DNA of 64,000 nucleotides from NCBI RefSeq assembly GCF_014926385.1, contig NZ_CP053291.1:372001-436000 (forward strand), given 5' to 3'. Under the pieces are notes generated by a model. It had not been told where the DNA came from. It made no database searches and saw nothing but the letters and a program-made list of their open reading frames with translations. Made by a program: the position numbers and the translations under genes. Of the stretch, positions 10,753-20,084 are shown piece by piece; position 1 is the stretch's first letter, and each line of letters begins with the position of its first letter. The stretch is from Trueperella pecoris (GTDB lineage Bacteria; Actinomycetota; Actinomycetes; Actinomycetales; Actinomycetaceae).

Positions 10753-12321
10753 ATGCTCGTTGACGGTGACCTGTGGAATTCTCACGATCTGAGTGTGGGC
10801 CGTGTGTCGTGGCGGGCTAACTTGGGCACGCAACCAGTCGACGTCGACACGGATAGCCTTAGAGATTGGGCGATGGCACAGCGTGGTCACTGGGTCGCCG
10901 TGGTGCGTAATGAGCACGGCGTTTTCGGTGTTACTGACAATCTGCGTAGCTTCCCTATTCTTTACACCCACGACGCCGAATTGCTCGTTTCCTCTACGCC
11001 TACGGCTCTGTTGGAAGATATGAGCGCTCCGCGGCGTAACAGCATCGCAGCAGCCGAGTTTACTCACGGTGGATACCTGTTGGGCCCCCAGACCCTCATT
11101 GAGGAGGTCTATTCTGTTCAGGCGGGTAGCGTGGTGGACCTCAACACCGGCCAGCTCGTTGACACTTACCGTATGCCCACATCTTACGTGGAATCCGACG
11201 CCGATCCGATGGAGTATATGCGCTTTTTCTACGACGTCGTCGTGGATCAGTTCAAGCCGTTGGCGGAGACGAAACGTCAGCTACTTGTACCACTGTCAGG
11301 CGGCGCCGATTCACGCCTCATCATGCTGGCTTTGCGCGCTGCCGGTGCCGAGAACGTCCTCGCTTTCACCTATGGAACCCCTGGATCTGCCGAAGTGTGC
11401 ATCTCCCAGGAGGTCGCGCGCGCAGCGGGGTATACTTGGAAGGCAATTGAGCTTGACCGGGCTAAGGTTCACCAGCTTTGGGTCCAACCTCAAACCGGAG
11501 AATTTCTTAAAGATGCGTGGAGCGGGGAGTCACTGCCGCATATCCAAGACTGGTACGCCCTCCACGAGCTTCGCAACGATCCCGACGTCGCCGCGGATGC
11601 GATCGTCTTGCCCGGACATACGATCGTCGGTAACGAGCACGGCGATGATATCCTTGCCGGCCACTCCGTCTCTATCGATGGAGCAATGGACCTGCTTACC
11701 GAACACCATTTCCATCTACAGGGCAAGAAACATGCCAGAGAGCTCCCCTTGTCGTTGCGTCAGAGATTGCGCTCTTTCCTTGAGGAAAACTGGAAAGTGG
11801 GGGATCGGGCCCACAATTCGAAGGCGTTGGTCGAACTTAACCTGTTGACCCGTCAGGCCCGCTACATCAACAACTCGATGCGTGGATATGAGCATTTTGG
11901 ATTCGATTGGGCCCTGCCTATGCTCACGGCGGATGCGTGGGATGCGTGGCTGTCTGCCCCACAAGCTCTCCACACCGAAGACCGCCACTACTATGTTCGT
12001 TTCATCAACGAGGAATTTAGCCGCGCGTTCTCCAGCGAGCTGACTTACTTTACGACCCGTGTGGGAACGATTGAGCCGGAGCGTAAGCGAAAGATCAAGG
12101 CTGCTCTCAGCTCCCTCCACATCCTCGATTTGGTGCTTGACCTAGCCCGCATCCGCACCGAGCGGCGACACCCGATGGCTTTCGAAGCGCTCGCGGGCAG
12201 CCTCAAGCAATATCAGTACGACATGCGTTTGATTCGTGGGCAGCGCACGCTCGGTATTTACGCGGAGCTGTTCCTTGCTAACGAATGGGTCCCGGGTCAG
12301 ACCGTGGTTCCGCAGGAATAG
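10753..12321 (+). CDS. Asparagine-synthase-like amidoligase without N-terminal Cys
   Basis: The 522-residue protein has an N-terminal region resembling the class II glutaminase fold (RGHWVAVVRNEHGVFGVTDNL) and a C-terminal ATP-pyrophosphatase domain with the PP-loop PLSGGADSRLI (SGGADS at 182-187). Enzymes of this type adenylate a carboxyl group and join it to ammonia or an amine. The expected Cys2 nucleophile for glutamine is absent from any possible start. In a locus that should make a uronic acid, amidation of the sugar carboxylate is an attractive role, as proposed for WbpS in some Pseudomonas O-antigens. ATG 10753 is chosen since GGAGA is seven bases upstream. It has no close sequence neighbour in the window. 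Confidence 0.75.
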   Translation: MLVDGDLWNSHDLSVGRVSWRANLGTQPVDVDTDSLRDWAMAQRGHWVAVVRNEHGVFGVTDNLRSFPILYTHDAELLVSSTPTALLEDMSAPRRNSIAAAEFTHGGYLLGPQTLIEEVYSVQAGSVVDLNTGQLVDTYRMPTSYVESDADPMEYMRFFYDVVVDQFKPLAETKRQLLVPLSGGADSRLIMLALRAAGAENVLAFTYGTPGSAEVCISQEVARAAGYTWKAIELDRAKVHQLWVQPQTGEFLKDAWSGESLPHIQDWYALHELRNDPDVAADAIVLPGHTIVGNEHGDDILAGHSVSIDGAMDLLTEHHFHLQGKKHARELPLSLRQRLRSFLEENWKVGDRAHNSKALVELNLLTRQARYINNSMRGYEHFGFDWALPMLTADAWDAWLSAPQALHTEDRHYYVRFINEEFSRAFSSELTYFTTRVGTIEPERKRKIKAALSSLHILDLVLDLARIRTERRHPMAFEALAGSLKQYQYDMRLIRGQRTLGIYAELFLANEWVPGQTVVPQE

Positions 12322-12331
12322 GGGAGGTCTC

Positions 12332-13471
12332 ATGCATGTTGTGTGGACGCCGTCGTGGTATCCGAGTGTTGATCATCCTTTGAACGGGAGCTTTTTTGCT
12401 GAACAGGTTCAGATGTTACGTGAGGCAGGGCTTGAGGTTGGTGTCCTAGCTCTTGACCCTCATTCGTTCTGGCAAGGCAAACCGGGTGCGGTGGAGAGGA
12501 GCGATGAAGGTCGAGTCTTGCGCCGTGCCGTCCCCGTGCTTCCCAAGGGGGTCGTTCCTGGTGACCAGGGGCTCATCGACCATTACGCCAAGCCGTTAGC
12601 CGCGGCCTACGAGGTGGCTCACGGGCGTCCCGACGTCGTCCACGCCCACTCCGTCTTCCCGGGCCTGCTCCTTGCCCGCGCCCTCGCCGACCATTGGGGA
12701 GTCCCCTTCGGCATCACCGAGCATCGCCCGTCCTCGCTTGAGCGCTCACCGGGTCCGCGGCTCGCGGCGATCTCGAGGGCTGTCTCGCGCACCCAATTCC
12801 GCCTGACCGTCTCTGCGGGAATGGCAAGGCGAGCGACCGACTTCTATGGCCTCGACTTTGAGGCGCTCCCACTACCGGTCTCACCAGCCTTCATCGAGGT
12901 GGAGCGAGAGCGTGGCGAGGACGACCATTTCGTCTTTCTCCACATGTCCATGCTCGACCGCAACAAACGCCCGGAGGAGACCGTGCGTGCCTTCGCTGAG
13001 GTACATCGGCAATATCCACAAGCCCGGTTGCTTGTTGGGGGTGGAAAGGCCGATCGTGTTGCCCAGGTTCGTGAGGTCGCCTGCGCACTCGGAGTGGGCA
13101 AAGCTGTGACCTTTCTGGGTGAGGTGGCACGTTCTGACGTGCCGGCCCTCATGGCCAACGCGGACTGTCACGTCCTGTTCTCAGCGCAAGAGGCAGGCGG
13201 CGTGGTCTTTTCCGAGGCACACGCGACCGGCACGGCCTCGATCGCCTCAGCCACCGACGGCGGAACCTTCCAAGTGACGAAAGAGATGGGTATGGTAGTT
13301 CCCGTCGACGACGTCGGTGCGCTCGCCCGCGCCATGGCGGACATGATCGGAGCGAAGAAGGCCGGGGCGTTCGGCCGGAACTCGGTGCGAGCGGCCGCGA
13401 TGAGCCGCGTCAGTGCCCACGTCTACGCGACTCGGACGGCAGAGATTTATCGGGGCATCTCTGGCCTTTGA
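12332..13471 (+). CDS. Glycosyltransferase family 4
   Basis: A 379-residue GT-B enzyme starting MHVVWTPSWYPSVDHPLNGSFFAEQ, with HAHSVFPGLLLARALADHWGVPF in the acceptor domain and FVFLHMSMLDRNKRPEETVRAF, LLVGGG and FSAQEAGGVVFSEAHATGTASIAS at the donor site. The start follows GGGGAGG at 12321-12327. It stands ten bases after the amidoligase gene and so is probably co-transcribed with it, and it precedes the first DUF6541 membrane gene. The sugar used is unknown. Confidence 0.85.
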   Translation: MHVVWTPSWYPSVDHPLNGSFFAEQVQMLREAGLEVGVLALDPHSFWQGKPGAVERSDEGRVLRRAVPVLPKGVVPGDQGLIDHYAKPLAAAYEVAHGRPDVVHAHSVFPGLLLARALADHWGVPFGITEHRPSSLERSPGPRLAAISRAVSRTQFRLTVSAGMARRATDFYGLDFEALPLPVSPAFIEVERERGEDDHFVFLHMSMLDRNKRPEETVRAFAEVHRQYPQARLLVGGGKADRVAQVREVACALGVGKAVTFLGEVARSDVPALMANADCHVLFSAQEAGGVVFSEAHATGTASIASATDGGTFQVTKEMGMVVPVDDVGALARAMADMIGAKKAGAFGRNSVRAAAMSRVSAHVYATRTAEIYRGISGL

Positions 13472-13556
13472 GGTCAGTCACCTTTTGTAGGTCTTGCTAT
13501 AGTCCTCCCGGATCGTTCCGCGATAATGGGTGAGGCCGATAGAAAAGGTAGGGAAG

Positions 13557-15632
13557 ATGTCGTTATGGCTGGCTGAGATCCCGCGGTTTGCCGCGATACT
13601 TGCTGTATTCTATATCCCAGGTTTCATTCTTGCGCAGATTGTTCACCGTCAAACGTTGATTCTTCGCGTAGCGATCGCACCTGCATGGAGTGCCGGTGCG
13701 GTCGGGTTGCTGAGTCTGCTTTACGGTATTTTGGGTGTGGCATGGACGCCGTGGAACGCACTTATCGGATATGCGGTGCTTCTTGGCTTTGTGTTCACGG
13801 CGACGATGTTAGTCCGACGCCGTCTGGGTGCCGTTGTGTCGATTCCTTATGAGCCTGGACATAAGCCAGTGCAATCACCACCGTCCTTGTGGCAACTGGC
13901 TTTGCCCGCACTCATTTTTGGTCTGATTGCAGCACTCCCCATTCTTAGAACCGTCCCGCCAAACGGACTTATTCAAGGCGGCGATTCCCAGTTCCACATT
14001 GGTCTGCTATGGAAAATGATCGGTGATGGCCTAGCTTCACCGCTGATGGCAAGTGCCGGGATGATGGGGCTCAATCCATCACCAGGTTTTTATCCAACGG
14101 CGTGGCATGCCCTTCTTGCTACGGTCACCCCACAGGCAAGCCAGGCTCTAGTTACGGCCAACGTCATGCTGATTGTCGCGCCGGTTTTATGGATTTTTTC
14201 CATCATGTCGCTGACCTGGGCACTGACGAAGGATCGAGCTGCGACGTGGTGGGCTTTGGCTGCTTCGGGACTCGTGCCCATGGCACTCATTCGTCTTGAA
14301 CTCATCACCACTCTGTGGCCGTTCGTAGTGGGAATGGCGCTCATGCCTGGAGTGCTGGCAGTGGCAGTCCGTGAGGCGCCGACTATAACACCTTTGTGGA
14401 AGCGCTCGCGCCTCGGCGCCGTGGCCATGGTAGCTTTGCGAACGATACCTGCCCTGGGCCTGTTGGTATTTCATCCTTCGACATTCCTTCCTGTCGCTGT
14501 GGCGGTGTGGCTGTGGGCACTTATCTATTCCGCCCGCCATATGTGGAAAGAATGGCGTCATGAGGGATGTGACCGCTATCGTCTCGGTGCATGGGGAGGA
14601 GCGGTGTTTTTTCTCATCGCTATGCCCCAGCTGGTTTACACCTCGGCGTACGCCTCGCTCTTCCAGCTACATCGCTTGCCGCAAGTTTCCTTCTCGGGCC
14701 TGCCGACCAAGCTGATAGCGACTGCGACGATGTATTCACCTGGTGGTGGCCTTGAGAATTTTGTATTCTACATTGCCGTTTTCATCGTGACCTCATTCGC
14801 GGCCCTGACGGTTTGGCGCACGCGCCGCTACCGTTTATTGGTGATCGCATGGGGCGCCCAAGTCCTAGTGGTGTTGGCATGCTACATTCCAATGCCTATT
14901 TTCAACCGGTTAACTTCGCTATATTACAACGTCCCCACCCGTGGGCTTGTGGGAGAGGCAGTCTTCCTCGTACCGATGGTGGCGGTTGCTGCCACAACGT
15001 GGATGAAATGGCTTTCTCGCAAGCGGCGCGTCCTGCACACGACAACGGTGAGCCTTGGGGCGTCGGCTCTCGTTTTCGTGGCGCTGACCTCGGTCTCATA
15101 TCGCGCCAATGCGCAGGCTTCCTACGAAATGGTTTACCCAACCTCACGCGGAGTCCGATTCCTCGCCAGCGCTCCCGAGATCGCGCTCATCAAACGGGCC
15201 GCACAATTACCCGCGGATTCCTATATTCTTGGTGATCCGGCTGCCGGCGCATCGCTGATCGAGATTGCATCGAACCGACGTGTGGTGTGGCCATATCCCG
15301 GCCTTGAACAGGGTCAAGATGACAAGTACCTTGCCGAGCGCTTCAACCAAATCCATTACAACCCGCGCGTGTGCGAAATCGTACGCCAATACGGTATTAC
15401 TCATTTTTATAAGGATCGTCCGGGCTGGTACAACTCGAGCTATACGGCAGCCCGCCGGCCAGGCTTGTACCAGGTTGACACAGAAAAGGGCTTTACATTT
15501 GTTGATCGGGGCGGAACCGCCGCGATCTACTCAATCGACATGTGCTATGACCCGACGTGGAAGCCGGAAAAGTGGCCAGCCCCGGCGTCTGCCCGATACG
15601 AGGCGCTGCCCGGCCAGCCCTCGATCTGGTAA
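13557..15632 (+). CDS. DUF6541 large membrane protein, GT-C-like (copy 1)
   Basis: The 691-residue protein has about a dozen hydrophobic segments, then a C-terminal outer domain of about 150 residues. Between early membrane segments lie GDSQFH (142-147) and YPTAWHA (179-185), shared with the second copy at 17946. The C-terminal domains also match (ILGDPAAG, IHYNPRVCEIVRQYGITHFY, GLYQVDTEKGFT). An acidic residue in the first outer loop is the hallmark of GT-C enzymes that use polyprenyl-phosphate sugars, so a transferase or polymerase role outside the cell is inferred. ATG 13557 is taken because AGGTAGGG precedes it. A terminator hairpin follows. Confidence 0.75.
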   Translation: MSLWLAEIPRFAAILAVFYIPGFILAQIVHRQTLILRVAIAPAWSAGAVGLLSLLYGILGVAWTPWNALIGYAVLLGFVFTATMLVRRRLGAVVSIPYEPGHKPVQSPPSLWQLALPALIFGLIAALPILRTVPPNGLIQGGDSQFHIGLLWKMIGDGLASPLMASAGMMGLNPSPGFYPTAWHALLATVTPQASQALVTANVMLIVAPVLWIFSIMSLTWALTKDRAATWWALAASGLVPMALIRLELITTLWPFVVGMALMPGVLAVAVREAPTITPLWKRSRLGAVAMVALRTIPALGLLVFHPSTFLPVAVAVWLWALIYSARHMWKEWRHEGCDRYRLGAWGGAVFFLIAMPQLVYTSAYASLFQLHRLPQVSFSGLPTKLIATATMYSPGGGLENFVFYIAVFIVTSFAALTVWRTRRYRLLVIAWGAQVLVVLACYIPMPIFNRLTSLYYNVPTRGLVGEAVFLVPMVAVAATTWMKWLSRKRRVLHTTTVSLGASALVFVALTSVSYRANAQASYEMVYPTSRGVRFLASAPEIALIKRAAQLPADSYILGDPAAGASLIEIASNRRVVWPYPGLEQGQDDKYLAERFNQIHYNPRVCEIVRQYGITHFYKDRPGWYNSSYTAARRPGLYQVDTEKGFTFVDRGGTAAIYSIDMCYDPTWKPEKWPAPASARYEALPGQPSIW

Positions 15633-15640
15633 GGCGGCAT

Positions 15641-15678
15641 AGTGCTGAGCCCCGCGGAGGACCGCGAGGCTCAGCACT
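15641..15678. terminator. Bidirectional terminator hairpin
   Basis: AGTGCTGAGCC (15641-15651) pairs perfectly with GGCTCAGCACT (15668-15678) between the convergent DUF6541 and epimerase genes. The 11-bp stem can serve both strands; T-runs are short. Confidence 0.7.
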
Positions 15679-15686
15679 ATTACAAG

Positions 15687-16754
15687 TTACTTAGCACGCT
15701 TGATCAGCTCAGCGACGACCTTTTGGGCAGCGTCGCCGGTGCCGTAAGGGGCGGCCTCGGTAGCGGCCGGGCGCGGGCGCGCGATTGCTTCAGCGAGCTG
15801 CTGTCCAGGCTCGGCCAACACATTCCAGCCCAACTCGACCGTCTCGACCCACTCGGTCTCGGTGCGCACGGTCGTACACGGCACGCGCATGAGGAACGCT
15901 TCCTTCTGCAGCCCGCCCGAGTCGGTGACGATCCCCTTGGCGTGCATGGCGCTCGCGAGGAGATCGGCGTAGGGGAGCGGGGCGTGGACACGGAGGTTAC
16001 CGCCCTCGAGCGGGAGCCCATGGTCGGCACACTTAGCCACCAAGCGAGGGTGGGCAAGGATAACGATCGGATCCGGAGCCTGCTGCAGGGAGGAAATAAT
16101 GGCAGCCAGGCGCTGCGGATCGTCGGTGTTCTCGGCGCGGTGGATGGTGGCCAGCAGGTAGGAACCGGCAGCCAAGCCGAGCTCGACGGCAACCGGGGAA
16201 TGGCTAGGATCGAGCTTGGACAGTTCTTCGAGCAACACGTCCGTCATCACGTCACCGACAACTACGGTGCGCTCGGCCAAGCCCTCGTGAGCGAGATGAT
16301 CGGCGGCGACCTGGGTGGGAGCGAGCAGGACGTCTGCGGCGTGATCGGTCAGAACACGGTTGTGTTCTTCGGGCATCGCGCGGTTGAACGAGCGCAGGCC
16401 GGCTTCGAGGTGGGCGATCGGGTAGTGGAGTTTAACCGCGCTGAGGGCTGCCGCGAGGGTCGAATTAGTGTCTCCATAAACGAGGACCCAGTCCGGGCGG
16501 TACTTGTCAAGAATCTCATCAAGCTTACTGAGCATGGCGCCCGTCTGGAGGCCATGTGAGCCCGAGCCGACGCCGAGGTGTTCATCGGGCGCTGGGATGT
16601 TCAGCTCAGCGAAAAATACGTCCGATAGGAGCGGGTCATAGTGCTGACCTGTATGGACGATAGTGTGAGTGATGCCCACACGCTCGCATTCGTGAGAAAT
16701 GGGGGCGAGTTTAACGAATTGGGGACGTGCGCCGACGACGCTTAGAATCTGCAT
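15687..16754 (-). CDS. Non-hydrolysing UDP-sugar 2-epimerase, WbpI-type
   Basis: The 355-residue protein is of the WecB/WbpI family: GARPQFVKLAP (8-18), HTGQHYDPLLSD, LVYGDTNSTLA, AHLEAGLRSFNRAMPEEHNRVLTDH and GIVTDSGGLQKEA. The GARPQF start, the SHGLQTGAML segment and the RSFNR...NRVLTDH run resemble WbpI (UDP-GlcNAc3NAcA 2-epimerase) more than WecB (GTRPEAIK), which suits the other Wbp-like enzymes here. It would give UDP-ManNAc3NAcA. UDP-GlcNAc 2-epimerase is the alternative. The gene stands alone between two plus-strand modules and seems to have a leaderless start. Confidence 0.88.
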   Translation of the reverse strand: MQILSVVGARPQFVKLAPISHECERVGITHTIVHTGQHYDPLLSDVFFAELNIPAPDEHLGVGSGSHGLQTGAMLSKLDEILDKYRPDWVLVYGDTNSTLAAALSAVKLHYPIAHLEAGLRSFNRAMPEEHNRVLTDHAADVLLAPTQVAADHLAHEGLAERTVVVGDVMTDVLLEELSKLDPSHSPVAVELGLAAGSYLLATIHRAENTDDPQRLAAIISSLQQAPDPIVILAHPRLVAKCADHGLPLEGGNLRVHAPLPYADLLASAMHAKGIVTDSGGLQKEAFLMRVPCTTVRTETEWVETVELGWNVLAEPGQQLAEAIARPRPAATEAAPYGTGDAAQKVVAELIKRAK

Positions 16755-16760
16755 AGTGAC

Positions 16761-16766
16761 ATAATA
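16761..16766 (-). promoter_or_regulatory. -10 box of a probably leaderless epimerase gene
   Basis: TATTAT on the minus strand spans -12 to -7 from the ATG at 16754. No ribosome-binding site is present. The 43-bp gap to the divergent glycosyltransferase leaves little room for a longer leader. Confidence 0.5.
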
Positions 16767-16797
16767 ACGGCATTAGCCGATAATGAGTGAGGGAACT

Positions 16798-17946
16798 GTG
16801 AAGGCCGTCATCGCATCAAGAATTTTCACACCGGAACCTGCCGCGGCAAGCTTCCGGTTGCGCGCGCTCGCCCGGGAGATTGTCAGCCGTGGCGGAACGG
16901 TTGACGTTCTCACGACGACGGCGCCATCAGCTGTCCCCGATACTCTGTCCGAGCCCGGAATCACCGTTCGTCGTGCCCCAGTGCTGCGCGACTCCGAGGG
17001 CTATGTACGAGGCTATGCCCAATACATGAGTTTTGACATTCCGCTCTTTTTCCGTCTGCTGGTCATGAAGCGTCCTGATGTAATCATCTGTGAGCCGCCA
17101 CCAACAACGGGTTTCTTCACACGGATCGCGGCAGCGATCCGGAGAATACCCTATGTTTACTACGCGGCTGATATCTGGTCGGATGCGGCTGATTCGTCCG
17201 CACCCAAGCCCGTCGTCAAATTGCTACGCTTTGTGGAGACGTGGGCGATGAGGGGGGCAACTGAGGTAATCACAGTTTCCGATGCCGTAGCTGATCGTCT
17301 CCGCCAGTTAGGCGTCGCCCATATCACCGTGGCTACCAATGGTATTGATACCGACGTGTTCACCCTCGAGGGCCCTGAGGCAGATCCCCGTCCTGGTGTG
17401 CGCTATTTTGTTTACGCAGGGACGGCCTCAGAGTGGCAAGGTGCCGATGTGTTTGCCAAAGCGATGAAGATTGTCCACCGGGAGGAACCTGACGTGAAGC
17501 TCTGTTACCTCGGTCAGGGAAGCTCGTCGCAGACAATTGCACAGATTGCGCAAGAGATGCCTGAGGGCGTCGTGACACAAATTGGACGTGTTGCGCAGGC
17601 AGAAGCTGCAGCGTGGCAACGGCACGCTGCAGGCGCACTTGTCTCAATCAAACCTGGGTTGGGGTACGATTTCGCAATGCCCACGAAAGTGTATTCTGCT
17701 TTGTCGACCGGAACTCCTGTCGTTTACGCAGGTCCTGGACCGCTACGTGGGCCAATTGCCAGTGCGAACTTAGGTGAAGTTGTCGATTACGATGCGGACG
17801 CAGTCGCGGCCGCCATGCTTGCGGTTGTGCGAGCTCCCCGAGATACACGGGAGCGAGTCCGCTTGCGTCAATGGGTAATCGACCACCATTCGCTAGCAGC
17901 CACAGCCCGCGCCGCATACGGCGGTGTTGAGAAAGCAATGCGTTAA
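16798..17946 (+). CDS. Glycosyltransferase family 4, WbuB-like
   Basis: A 382-residue GT-B enzyme with KAVIASRIFTPEPAAASFRLRALA at its start, the usual form of WbuB/WcaI-like transferases, then YYAADIWSDAAD, VATNGIDTDVF, FVYAGTASEWQGADVF and KPGLGYDFAMPTKVYSALSTGTPVV at the donor site. The GTG at 16798 is preferred (GAGG five bases upstream) over the ATG at 16783, which has no ribosome-binding site. It overlaps the second DUF6541 gene in TAATG. This repeats the order seen at 12332-15632, glycosyltransferase then DUF6541. Confidence 0.85.
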   Translation: MKAVIASRIFTPEPAAASFRLRALAREIVSRGGTVDVLTTTAPSAVPDTLSEPGITVRRAPVLRDSEGYVRGYAQYMSFDIPLFFRLLVMKRPDVIICEPPPTTGFFTRIAAAIRRIPYVYYAADIWSDAADSSAPKPVVKLLRFVETWAMRGATEVITVSDAVADRLRQLGVAHITVATNGIDTDVFTLEGPEADPRPGVRYFVYAGTASEWQGADVFAKAMKIVHREEPDVKLCYLGQGSSSQTIAQIAQEMPEGVVTQIGRVAQAEAAAWQRHAAGALVSIKPGLGYDFAMPTKVYSALSTGTPVVYAGPGPLRGPIASANLGEVVDYDADAVAAAMLAVVRAPRDTRERVRLRQWVIDHHSLAATARAAYGGVEKAMR

Positions 17947-19952
17947 TGATAGTTGGCGCCTTCGCCCTTGCACTGCTTGTGCTGGTCGTCGGACCCGGCT
18001 ACCTTTTGGCGCGGACCATACACGTAAGGCCCGCCATCGCCCTAGTAGCCGCCCCGGGGATGACGCTCGCATTTGTCGGCGTCGTCAGCTTGGCGTTCCA
18101 TGTCATGGGTGTGCGCTGGCAACTGGCACATGTAGGATATGCCTTCCTAGCTGTGACACTTGTTGCGGTGACCTTAGACGCACTGGCCAAAATGATAGGT
18201 TGGCGCAATCACTCAGAGGCAGCCGAGTGCTGGTCGGCAAGGTGGTCGTGGGCAGACACGGGTTTGGCGTGCGTCGCCGTGGCTGTTCTCGTGCTACCGG
18301 CGGTTGTCTTAATTGATTTCGGGATGCCAAGTGCACAAGCCGACCCGATGTTCCATTACAACGCCATCCATGCCATCCATCACCATGGTGACGCTTCGAT
18401 ACTTGGTGCGATGCAAGCCAACTACGGTATTCAGACTATCGCAACCACTTATCCAGCGACCTGGCACGCTATCATCGCTCTTGTCGCTGATGGAAGCACA
18501 GCGATCGTCGCTTCCCATGCCTTCGCGTATCTTGTCCTTCCCCTGCTTTGGGTGGGCTCAATTGGTTTCTTTGCACGCGTCACCCTTCCTCGCCATGCAG
18601 CGCTACTCGTTCCGCTTATTTCCGCATGCCTTGTTTATTTCCCCACCTTCTTGATCCTTTTTCGAGGGTTTTGGCCTAATGCCTTGGCTTTCACCCAGGT
18701 GCCTGCCGTGCTGGGCCTAATTGTTCTCGCTTGGCGTCAGTTTTCTTCTTCAGGGAGCCTATGGATGGCCGCGAGATCCGCTTTTATCCTCTTCATCCTC
18801 ATGGGGGGTCTAGGGCTAACTCACCCATCGGCTGTTTTCTCTGTTCTTTGGTCCCTAGTGCCAGGTTGTCTCTACGCGCTCGGCGTCACCTGGCATCATG
18901 GGAGTCCGCTACAGCGTCGACGCGTGTTCAGTGTAACTATAATGTTGGTGCTGGCGATCAGCCTCTTGTGTGCACATCCCATCGTACGTGGTTACCTTCT
19001 ACGTAAACACCCGCGGCAGTGGAGCACCGCTGAACGCTGGGCCACGTTACGAATGAGCTTGGCTGATATGCCATTGGTTGTGCCGATTGTGGGAGCTCTC
19101 GTTCTACTTATTTTGGCAGTTTTTGTAGTTATCTGCGTGCGTTCGGTGTGGAAGAGCGCGCCGATCCGCTGGGTGGTGCTGGCTTGGTTCGCGCAGTGGC
19201 TCCTCGTATTTGGTGCCTATGTTGATGGCAATATCTTCTCCCACGCCGCTGGAATTTGGTACCACGACCCTAAGCGACTTCTCGCCATCCAGACGATCTT
19301 TACGGCCACCATTGTTGCAGCATTCCTGGCAAAGGTTGGTGCCCAATCAAGGAAAAAGTTCATTGTGCTCGCCAGTTCTCTCACTCTTATCGCTACCGGG
19401 ATGCAACTAGTGCTGTATCACAACGGGGGCCAGCCACCCATCGGTCAGACCAAAATGATGACGCAGGCGGACTACGACTTTTTCTCACACCTCGACAGCT
19501 ATGTGCCTAAAGGATCCCTTGTTTTAGGTGACCCCGCCTCAGGGCTGGGGTATGCTCCGGTTGTATCTGGAGTTGATACCGTTTATACCCAGGTGAATCG
19601 CACGGCAGTTGACCGGGATGGAACTTACCTCGTCGCCTATTTTGATGAGATTCATACTGACCCTTCTGTTTGTTCGGTCTTGTCCCACTACGGTATCGGT
19701 TACTTCTATCAGGTTGATGATTTTGTCTTTCAAAAGCGTGCGCGATCTTTACGTTGGCCTGCTTTCTACGCAGTTGATACCTCTCATGGCTTCACTAAAG
19801 TCGCCACTACTGAACGCGGCACGCTATGGAAGATCACCATGTGCGATGCGGCTCCAGCCGTTAACTGGTGGGACACGCAACGACGTCGTCATCCTCTCAT
19901 CACACCCGCGAGGTTTAGTGAAAAGGCTGAAGAAGCCCAACGGCGCTCTTAG
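17946..19952 (+). CDS. DUF6541 large membrane protein, GT-C-like (copy 2)
   Basis: This 668-residue paralogue of the 13557 gene product has about a dozen membrane segments. It keeps ADPMFHYN (132-139) and YPATWHA (169-175) in the first outer loop region and a C-terminal outer domain with LVLGDPASG, IHTDPSVCSVLSHYGIGYFY and AFYAVDTSHGFT. The two proteins have diverged strongly between these blocks, so they probably use different donors or acceptors. It is translationally coupled to the glycosyltransferase upstream. The gene reads as more AT-rich than the flanking housekeeping genes. The GT-C function is inference. Confidence 0.75.
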   Translation: MIVGAFALALLVLVVGPGYLLARTIHVRPAIALVAAPGMTLAFVGVVSLAFHVMGVRWQLAHVGYAFLAVTLVAVTLDALAKMIGWRNHSEAAECWSARWSWADTGLACVAVAVLVLPAVVLIDFGMPSAQADPMFHYNAIHAIHHHGDASILGAMQANYGIQTIATTYPATWHAIIALVADGSTAIVASHAFAYLVLPLLWVGSIGFFARVTLPRHAALLVPLISACLVYFPTFLILFRGFWPNALAFTQVPAVLGLIVLAWRQFSSSGSLWMAARSAFILFILMGGLGLTHPSAVFSVLWSLVPGCLYALGVTWHHGSPLQRRRVFSVTIMLVLAISLLCAHPIVRGYLLRKHPRQWSTAERWATLRMSLADMPLVVPIVGALVLLILAVFVVICVRSVWKSAPIRWVVLAWFAQWLLVFGAYVDGNIFSHAAGIWYHDPKRLLAIQTIFTATIVAAFLAKVGAQSRKKFIVLASSLTLIATGMQLVLYHNGGQPPIGQTKMMTQADYDFFSHLDSYVPKGSLVLGDPASGLGYAPVVSGVDTVYTQVNRTAVDRDGTYLVAYFDEIHTDPSVCSVLSHYGIGYFYQVDDFVFQKRARSLRWPAFYAVDTSHGFTKVATTERGTLWKITMCDAAPAVNWWDTQRRRHPLITPARFSEKAEEAQRRS

Positions 19953-20002
19953 CACGACCAAGGCTATTGGGTGGATGTTGAGGTATCCAGTGTGCGAGCG
20001 GT

Positions 20003-20008
20003 TATAGT
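20003..20008 (+). promoter_or_regulatory. -10 candidate for the sugar dehydrogenase/ABC exporter operon
   Basis: TATAGT with a distant TTGAGG (spacer 19) lies 77 bases upstream of the dehydrogenase start in a 132-bp gap. AAAGGAG stands directly before that start. Confidence 0.35.
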
Positions 20009-20084
20009 TAGTCAGCAACGTCATCATCAAGGATCTAGTCGGGTAAGCTACATCTAGGAAAATTGGAGTTCTAAAGGAGAACCA

